Source: Dichomitus squalens LYAD-421 SS1 (taxonomy: Eukaryota; Basidiomycota; Agaricomycetes; Polyporales; Polyporaceae). Taken from it: a stretch of 64,000 nucleotides of DNA. Location: the NCBI RefSeq assembly GCF_000275845.1, contig NW_006766892.1, forward strand, positions 326,666 to 390,665, in the 5' to 3' direction. The position numbers were made by a program, and so were the translations under genes. Positions 57,245 through 64,000 of this stretch are shown piece after piece (position 1 is the first letter of the stretch; each line of letters starts with the position of its first letter). The notes beneath the pieces are model-generated. The model was not told where the DNA came from and did not search any database. It saw nothing but the letters and a program-made list of their open reading frames with translations.

Positions 57245-58154
57245 ATGGTCACGACATCGCACCTCAAACTCCTCCCAGCCAGTCTGCTGGAGCGCATCTT
57301 TGCATTCGCATGCACAGACGGCGGCTATACGGGGAGCTCGCTCTCTCGCGTCTCTAAATCCATCAGACAATCGTCCTCTATGACTCCCTTCCACTCCGTA
57401 TCCCTGTGCTCTGGCTCAGCTAGGCAGATCAAGAAATTCCTCTCCGTGTTCACTGCACAATGCGAGATGGACATCTCTCACAGACCAAGACTCTATCATC
57501 GCCTTTCTCGATAATAGGTTCAGGCTCGACGAAGTCCGCGGGAGTGGAAGCGAACTTCACGAAGTTTGTTGCCTCCCTCACTTCGCTCGTTGCGCGCGAA
57601 CTCGAGACGCTATGTCTTCTCCAATGCGCTGACACGCCCAACATATGGGACTTCCTACTTCCCTTTCCGGTATCACAAGCTAAGAACATCAGCTTTCCTA
57701 GCCTCCGCGAACTCATGCTCGTCGGTTCAGGCGTCGTACAGTACAACGTCGCCAATGATCTCGACTGGGACTCCGTCGAGGTTTTACCCGTCTATCCCAT
57801 CTGCAGCTCACGGCCACAATCATCGAGACCTTGAGCTGGTCTTCCCCGGCGCCGAACCTTGCCCGGATGCGCATCACCGATCCACGACCGATACAGCATA
57901 CAGCAAGCGATACGTACCACGTTCGTGCAGGTTACACTGAGCGTGTTAGGCTGCACACCGATCTCTCTGCCTCTCTCGCACTTGTCGGAGACTTTCTACA
58001 CGGCCATGGACGAAGAGCCTGTTCGCGTGCTGAGGTATAATGGGCCGAGGGATGTTCAGGGTGAGAGCGACTGGGAGGAGATATGAAGCGGGAGTGGTTG
58101 GAGCGGATTGGCGGGGAGCCTGGATGCTGGTCGGCTGTCGACACCAAGAGATAG
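57245..58154 (+). pseudogene. Tandem F-box-like gene copy 1, frame-broken
   Basis: It starts MVTTSHLKLLPASLLERIFA, an F-box-like first helix, with the shared signature CTDGGYTGSSLSRVSKSIRQ, then SVSLCSGSARQIKKFLSVFT. Homology to copy 2 then jumps frame near 57450-57530 (two stops in the original frame at the TAATAG near 57515). It continues LVARELETLCLLQCADTPNI and FPSLRELMLVGSGVVQYN, jumps again near 57780 to FTRLSHLQLTATIIETLSWS and SPAPNLARMRITDP, and finally reappears as MKREWLERIGGEPGCW, whose WLxRIxGxxGCW pattern is shared by all four copies. At least three frame changes cannot all be removed by plausible introns, so this is probably a decayed copy. Sequencing error is the alternative. 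Confidence 0.7.
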
Positions 58155-59234
58155 ACCTATGGTTACATTTAAACCATTGTGCTGCCGTTTGCGAGGTGTG
58201 AGCCATCGGGAGCATACCAAAATATATTAATGCAGGCCTGTCCAATTAGCGCTCGCAGTATGGAATGTTACACGCCGTGGGAAGCGACGAGCTGATGATC
58301 ATGAGTATTACTCTTGTCCTTTGTCTCCATCTGGTCGGCTGCTCGTTCACGTCAATATCCTGAGTAGAAGAGCCCTTATGCCACGTCACCGGCCGTATTT
58401 CTAGAGTGCCTGTGGAGAACCGTTCTGTTACGAGATTCCTCCCGCATCTTCCGCACCCTGGAAGTTTTCTGACGCTGCAACGCAATGTGTTCGGGAGGTT
58501 ATTTCGTTACATAAACATCGAGAAGGCGTGGTGAGATCTCTCGGATTGGCTACCGACTATTCTTCGCAGGTAAGTCGGGCAGCACATCATCTGTTACGTG
58601 GTACTCACTCGCATTCCTCCACAGCGACGATCTCTCGGGGAAGGACATAGTCAGTGTCTTCGACCGCTGCCAGAGACGACATGGGATGATGGCGATCACC
58701 CGTGCTACACCGGGCGCACTGACGCTGTCCTCAACGGTCAATATTAACCTGCGCGACCGTCCATCGAAGTTGTCGATAGAATAGGCAGCGCCGATGCTGT
58801 AGAGACTGCGGGGAATCATGGGTACGTGGCAGCACGTTCCTCGATCCGATCAGGCATGCGGTCTCCTTGTTACAGAGGGCGTATGATGGTGACCTCTCGC
58901 ATGTCAGGACTCAGGCGTGTTTGTGCGCTTTGCACTAGCGTCCAGGGGCGCGTAGGGCGGCGATAAGCCCTGCGTGGGACCCACCTTTCTTTTGTCCGCC
59001 ATCGTTCGACAACACTTCCCCGCAAGCTTGCAGGGACTCGTATGAAATGGGCGGCCTTATGGCAGGCCTTTAGGGTCAGCAACGTCATGCGAACTCCACG
59101 ATGCCTGCCGGCGTTGCCCGTTAGGTCACCGCGCTCTGCGCATCCTAGATGGAACTCGGCTCGTCGCTTGATGTGCGCTGTGCTCAAAAACCTCGAAGCT
59201 AAAAGCACGTCGTCCAACCCCGTTGTTCTCCACC
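58155..59234. other. Intergenic region between F-box copies 1 and 2
   Basis: 1.1 kb. A minus-strand open frame at 58550-58819 has no recognisable similarity. No fragment of the F-box family was found by eye. Confidence 0.4.
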
Positions 59235-60330
59235 ATGGATCATCTCCCCACCGAACTACTCGAAGCTATCTTCACTCTCTGCTGCAACGATGGGGGTCGC
59301 ACCGGTATCTCCCTGGCTCTTGTGTCGAAATATGTCCGAGCCGCATCTCGCACTAGTCGGTTCTACTCCGTCGCCCTTCGCTCCGGCTCTGCATCACAAC
59401 TACACCATCTGCTATCCCTCCTCACAGCAGAACGTGCCATCGACAGCCCATTGAAACCCCGGGTCAGGCACCTCTACATCGCTTCTCCAAAGACACATAT
59501 GGACAACTTCCTATACTCTTACTACCGCCAAGGAAGCCAACGTCCAGCCGAAGTTGAGGGTCTGGCCGAGCAGTACAGTCAGGAGCGCCTTGCCTTCATC
59601 ACGAACATCTCGTTGCTGCTCCGAATGGTAGCCGCCGAGGTCGAGACGCTCTGCTTGGCACAGTCCGGCGATGCGTGCAGGTGGACGGCAGAAATTCCAT
59701 TATACGTGCCCGAGGCAGAGTGCGGCGAGTTTTCGGCGCTGCGCGAACTCACTATCGTGGGGGGCGGCATGACGTTCTCCAACGCATCCACGAAGGGCTC
59801 CATTGTATATCCCCGTCTCTCTAGGTTGCACCTCGTCGGAGCCGCTACACGCCTAGAGCGATGGACGGCGCGGGCCCCGAACATCTCGTGCTTGTGCGTT
59901 TCCGACGAGCGCGGACATATGTACCAGGAGGTGGCGCGGGTCGCCCACAGAGATTCTGGTCAGTCCCCCTTTGATCTGAGTTCCCTGTCTGGCACCGACC
60001 TCTATAACAGAGGACACATCCGTCGTCTTCGTCGGCTTGAAACAATTCGTCATACAACCTTACGGTTCTGCACTTCTCCAGCCCGGGAATCCGGCTGCTT
60101 TGCCGTGGGACATCCAAGCACCAGGGTTCAACGAGTGGCAACTCGGATGGCTGACGAGGAACGCGGTTCAACCATTCCATCTCCGGCCGACGAAGCTTGT
60201 ACCTGGATCAGAGGGTAGCTGGGAGGATATCACGCTACGAGAATGGTTAGACCGAATCGATGGTGGGGACGGGTGCTGGACGATGCAGATTGATGTTGGC
60301 CAGCGGTCTCCCTCGACCAGTAGCGTATAG
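59235..60330 (+). CDS. Tandem F-box-like protein copy 2 (intact)
   Basis: The best preserved member of the array. It starts MDHLPTELLEAIFTLCCNDG, an F-box-like helix followed by GGRTGISLALVSKYVRAASR and FYSVALRSGSASQLHHLLSL. Leucine-rich units follow: PRVRHLYIAS, VAAEVETLCLAQSGDACR, FSALRELTIVGGGMTFSN and YPRLSRLHLVGAATRLERW. One short intron (about 59958-60010) joins AHRDS to EDTSVVFVGLKQFVIQPYG. The protein ends SWEDITLREWLDRIDGGDGC-W, the shared C-terminal signature, then a short tail. SCF substrate-receptor function is inferred from the F-box-like start; the fold is weak enough that Skp1 binding is not certain. Confidence 0.78.
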
Positions 60331-60829
60331 AGTACTTCTGCATATGCACATGTGTTCTTCTGAGCTATAGTTGTCGAGGCTCAGCGCATTGGTGACATGT
60401 ACATAGAGTATAGAGTTCCTCTCGGTCCTGGATTCAAATCGTCAACGATGATGTGCGGAGGCTGTACTGTCGATAAGTACTTCTATGTACTGAAAAATAT
60501 CTACCGCCCACCCTACATCGAGATGATCACTGTACCCTAAAACACACAACACGTTGGTCAGATGAGGTCTTGACGGTGCTCCCAGTCACTCTGCAGACCG
60601 CCACAGACGCGCAACACAATGCACCGGTCTTCCGCGAGATTGCTGTTGTATATCCAATCTGGCATGAATATTGATGGAACACGTTGCCATCGCCAAGTCT
60701 GGTACAATGGCGGCCACGGCGCTCTCTGCACCTCTTTATCGATACCTACTACATACGCTGCTCTAGCGTGTCTGTACCATCTGTCTTCAGATCTTTCTTC
60801 CTGGCTAATCGACGACAGACTCCTGATAC
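60331..60829. other. Intergenic region between F-box copies 2 and 3
   Basis: 499 bp. No supported gene or repeat. It should hold the copy 2 terminator and copy 3 promoter. Confidence 0.4.
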
Positions 60830-61781
60830 ATGGAAGGACTTGCTGTCGAAATACTCGAGAAGATCTCTACCTTCGCTTGCACCGACGGCGGGCGGACGGG
60901 ATGTTCCCTTTCCCTTACATCGCGATACATACGGGAAGCCACTCGCAGTGCTCGCTTTCATTCCATATCGCTCGTCTATCCTCTGTCTATGACAAGCGAT
61001 GAACAGATCAAACGATTCTCCTCCTTCTTTTTCGCGGAGCGCGCTGCACTTTCGGAACGTAGAGTTCCTCGGTTAAGGCATCTGCGTATACCTTGGACGC
61101 CGGCCGCTGCAATACTTTGCGAAACTTTCGCCTCAGAGTTGCACTCTCTCGTGATCTTACAAAGCTGGCCTCCGTCCGACCATGTCGACGTCAGCGGGAC
61201 GGAGTTCCCATTGCTACAGGAGCTGACCATCCTTGGAAGCGGCCTTGAATTCGGGGGTGTGTATCCTCACCCTAGACTCCCAAGCCTTACTCGACTCCAC
61301 ATCGCTGCCATGCCATCGAAACCAAGTCAGCAACTCGGTGCGCCTGACCTCCGTCTCTGGTCCGCCCGCGCGCCACACGTAACCCACCTACGCGTGTCTC
61401 TCGTAAATGACACCAAAGTGGTTCTCCTAGCACAGCTTGCAAATCTTGTAGGTGTGTGCATTCCTGCAGTATTTAAATAGTAATTCACGAATGGCTGATA
61501 TAACGTCCTCATCGACAGCACCTGAACTGAAGGGCTTGCCTTTGATATTTCCGGATCTGGAGCAAGCAGTGGTACAGCTACCTGGAACTAGGACTGCCAT
61601 TCGCACTTCTGCTCAAGAGTGGGATTTGTTGATGGCACCATTTTTGCAAGGATCTCCTGCGACCCGTCCGCTGGTATTGCATTCCCAGAAGTCTGACAAC
61701 CTGCAGACAATTCGTTCCGATATGGAGCGCGACTGGTTGGAACGTATGGCCGGTGGATCCGGATGTTGGGTGGAGCAGTGA
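60830..61781 (+). CDS. Tandem F-box-like protein copy 3 (intact)
   Basis: It starts MEGLAVEILEKISTFACTDG, then GGRTGCSLSLTSRYIREATR and ARFHSISLVYPLSMTSDEQI, matching copy 2 in order and spacing. Leucine-rich units include PRLRHLRIPWTPAAAILC, FPLLQELTILGSGLEFGGVY, LPSLTRLHIAAMPS and APHVTHLRVSLVND. One intron (about 61450-61519) joins LAQLANLVG-type sequence to APELKGLPLIFPDLEQAVVQ. The protein ends DMERDWLERMAGGSGCWVEQ, the shared C-terminal signature. It is shorter than copy 2 because the segment between FAERAALSERR and the leucine-rich units is reduced. Function is inferred only from the F-box-like start. Confidence 0.75.
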
Positions 61782-62399
61782 GGTCTGTACGCATCTTGTT
61801 CGCCGCTCCCCTGCGATCCATTGTGACTTCGAATAATGTGTATTCAGTGAAACACCAACTTTTGTGCTGCATAATTTCGCAGCGGTACTTTGACGTCAAT
61901 GCGTTAAACGCGCCCAGGTTCGTGTTGGAGTTGGCTGGCCACAGATGATCGATGGGTCGTCCTTGTATTGTTCACCTGGAACATAACTACACCCATGTCC
62001 TGTTTGTTTCGGCCACTTCTTGGGGGCTTCTCATAAGCCCTTCTGTGTTGGACAGCCGAGGACACGAACGGCTCGGGTCGGCCCTACTAGCGGCGTTCGG
62101 CTCGATCCGGCAGTAAAGGCACTTATTCTGTTATCCACCGTCGTTCCAGCTGCAATGCTTGTAGCCAACGACCACCATCCTTAGTACGTTACAGAGAAAC
62201 TTGAAGGTTCATTGTACTCAGCACTAATGTACGTATATCAGCACTATGCGATCAGCTTCAGACGTCATGCTCAAGGCCATCCATTAGAAGGGCGTAGATC
62301 AGCAAACGCGTGGTTGATCACAAGCCACACCCCGACATCGACGTCTACAGAGCCTGCTTTGCATCGCAAGTAGTACCCTAGCATCTCACCATCAGCCCA
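61782..62399. other. Intergenic region between F-box copies 3 and 4
   Basis: 618 bp. No supported gene or repeat. Confidence 0.4.
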
Positions 62400-63476
62400 A
62401 TGGAGGATCTTCCGGTGGAGCTACTCCAGCCCATATGTCTCTACTCCTGCACCGATGGTGGTTTCACTGGGAGCTCTCTTTCTCTCGTTTCCAGACACTT
62501 CCAAGATATATCTCGTACTGTGCGTTTCCACTCCATTGGCCTCCGCTCGGACACTTTCCCGGCAGCGAGATAGCTTCCTGAGCTGCTTGATCAACCAGCG
62601 CTCGATCTCCTGCCCTCCTGTCCTTGTGAGACATCTGTGTCTGGCCAGCTCAGTGGTGAGGCGCAATCTCAACTCTCCATTCTTCCATTTAACGAGATTT
62701 ACATCGTAGTCACCCAGTGCCGACAATTTGCCATCTGCTATCCGCACCATCAACTTGATGAAGCTTCTCGGATCGGAGCTGCATACACTAGCCTTCATAA
62801 ATCGCAGCTACGGAGAAGCGCTGGGCGTGGCGTGTCCCGAATCCGAACCCAAAATATTCCCGTTGTTGCGCGAGCTAACGCTTGCGAACTGCATCATTTG
62901 CTACGGGTTTTCCAGTAAACCCCCTTCAGTCGGCGATGAGGACGCAATGAATAGAAGTCGTATGGAGATGTTTTATCCCAGTCTAACGCACTTTCACGCC
63001 GCGCCCCCGGTCCCCGAAATTGATGTTAACGAGTGGGCGAAAACAATGCCCGCACTGACACACGTCCGCATCTCAATTCCATGGCCGCTCGATATTGTTC
63101 CCCATCTACACAGAGTTTTCGGTCAGTGTCGAAGTGTTTCCTACTTCATCCAGCTCATTGATTACCATAGATCTTATGTCCCGCAGAACGAGCAATAGAC
63201 CCGGAGCATAATTCAGAAGGCGGCTTCGACCTCCTCCGACTCAAACAACTCATTCTACAACCTCCAAAACTTGTCCCATGCGCCCGTCAGTCTAGTGAGA
63301 AAGTGGACCCACTTGTCTCATTGCGGCAGGCAGTCGCCTCGTTCCCACACGTCGCGATGGAGCAGTCCCCTGTGTCCGCAGAATCTTGGTGCGACGCACT
63401 CGTACGCTGGTTCTTGGATCGCATTGAAGGTGCCCCGGGGTGCTGGCAGCTGAGGGAGCCTTGGACAGCGCCTTAG
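62400..63476 (+). pseudogene. Tandem F-box-like gene copy 4, frame-broken
   Basis: It starts MEDLPVELLQPICLYSCTDG, then GGFTGSSLSLVSRHFQDISR and VRFHSIGLRSDT. The frame then closes at a TAG (about 62571), while similarity to copy 2 resumes in the next frame as SRQRDSFLSCLINQRSISCP and VLVRHLCLAS. A second stop (TAG at 62707-62709) interrupts before LGSELHTLAFINRSYGE, FPLLRELTLANCIICYG and YPSLTHFHAAPPVPEIDVN. A normal-looking intron (about 63121-63185) then joins to the last exon, ending LVRWFLDRIEGAPGCWQLRE, the shared signature. Two breaks suggest recent inactivation, because the rest of the frame and splice sites are preserved. An unrecognised intron could explain one break but not easily both. 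Confidence 0.68.
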
Positions 63477-64000
63477 ATTGGTGCAGCCGAGGCAAGCACG
63501 GTGTATAACTATAAATATCTGGGGCACGCATCCGTGAGTCTTCTCAGCTTCCTGACTTGGAACGAACGGTGCGTACATATCACCGCTGCAACTCAGTAGG
63601 ACCCCTATTCGGCGACGACATATACGACATGATTGCTATTCTCCATTTGACGGCCCCATGCAGCCTGCATACACGGTTGGCATTTTCTCTCCAATATGTG
63701 GTGTGCCACGTAGTCATACTGAACTAGCCGGTGTGCTCCCTATCTTCTCTCGTGCATCAAATTCGAGTTTCAATACGTCGCCTTCATGAGGCCGTGCTTT
63801 GAGGTCATGTGATCCCTATGTCATACTATGATTAGCACGTGGTTACACGACATGCAAGGCAACAGAAGCGCCTACGTAGTTCCATCGACCACGCCCTTGT
63901 TGGATCAATACGTCTGGCGAGCTTTCTCTACCGTGGCTTACTTACCGTTGACTTGATTTGAAGTCCGGTGCATATCTAGTATCGCCATACCGGTATGGGA
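63477..64000. other. Right-edge intergenic region
   Basis: 524 bp to the end of the window. No supported gene, RNA or repeat. Confidence 0.4.

Noticed and set aside
58550..58819. Minus-strand open frame of 89 codons between F-box copies 1 and 2
   Set aside because: No recognisable domain, no plausible flanking exons, and length expected by chance at this GC content.
1..64000. CRISPR arrays, bacterial operons, rRNA genes
   Set aside because: No regularly spaced direct repeats, no Shine-Dalgarno-led gene strings and no rRNA sequence were seen; the gene structure is fungal throughout.

Overview
The window is nuclear DNA of a filamentous basidiomycete, most likely an Agaricomycete. The genes are packed tightly on both strands and split by many short GT-AG introns (about 50-130 bp). 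Their products are eukaryotic: a Pol I subunit, an FG nucleoporin, a TRAMP zinc-knuckle protein, TRM10 and OPY2. Tandem F-box genes and a DUF6534 membrane protein are families expanded in mushroom-forming fungi. There are no bacterial operons, rRNA genes or CRISPR arrays. Exon structures come from reading frames, splice consensus and family conservation, so outer coordinates are firmer than individual introns.

Layout. 1-5.5 kb: a THYN1/EVE-domain protein entering from the left edge, an acyl-protein thioesterase, TRM10 (tRNA m1G9 methyltransferase) and an NDUFAF5-like complex I assembly methyltransferase. 5.6-6.9 kb: a non-coding element with 218/221-bp terminal inverted repeats flanked by TA, sitting in a divergent promoter. 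7.1-16.4 kb: a large three-finger C2H2 protein, then a protein whose N-terminus resembles an H2B fold followed by an H2A fold. 17.7-25.8 kb: the second-largest RNA polymerase I subunit and, divergently, a Nup98-type nucleoporin that stops exactly at the autocleavage HF dipeptide. 26.2-28.3 kb: a DUF6534 membrane protein broken into about a dozen or more tiny exons. 29.4-30.6 kb: a single-exon FAD monooxygenase. 31.6-43.6 kb: a coiled-coil/charged-helix protein, a UBA/Cys-rich/UBC ubiquitin enzyme, an AIR1/2 zinc-knuckle protein and a GNAT acetyltransferase, all on the minus strand. 44.0-47.9 kb: CAF16-like ABC ATPase and OPY2. 49.2-53.1 kb: an F-box/LRR protein and a peroxisomal PMP47-type carrier. 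53.6-54.0 kb: a 424-bp MITE. 54.3-56.7 kb: an ATG22-family transporter. 57.2-63.5 kb: four tandem paralogous F-box-like genes, at least two of them broken.

Most genes are housekeeping and not linked in one pathway; several touch RNA metabolism (TRM10, RPA2, AIR1/2, CAF16) or ubiquitin-dependent turnover (UBC hybrid, F-box genes). The right end, with the F-box array and a MITE, is the accessory part. The observations most worth a second look are the H2B-H2A-like doublet, the Nup98 gene without Nup96, the UBA/IBR-like/UBC hybrid, the F-box array with a shared C-terminal signature, and the two inverted-repeat elements.
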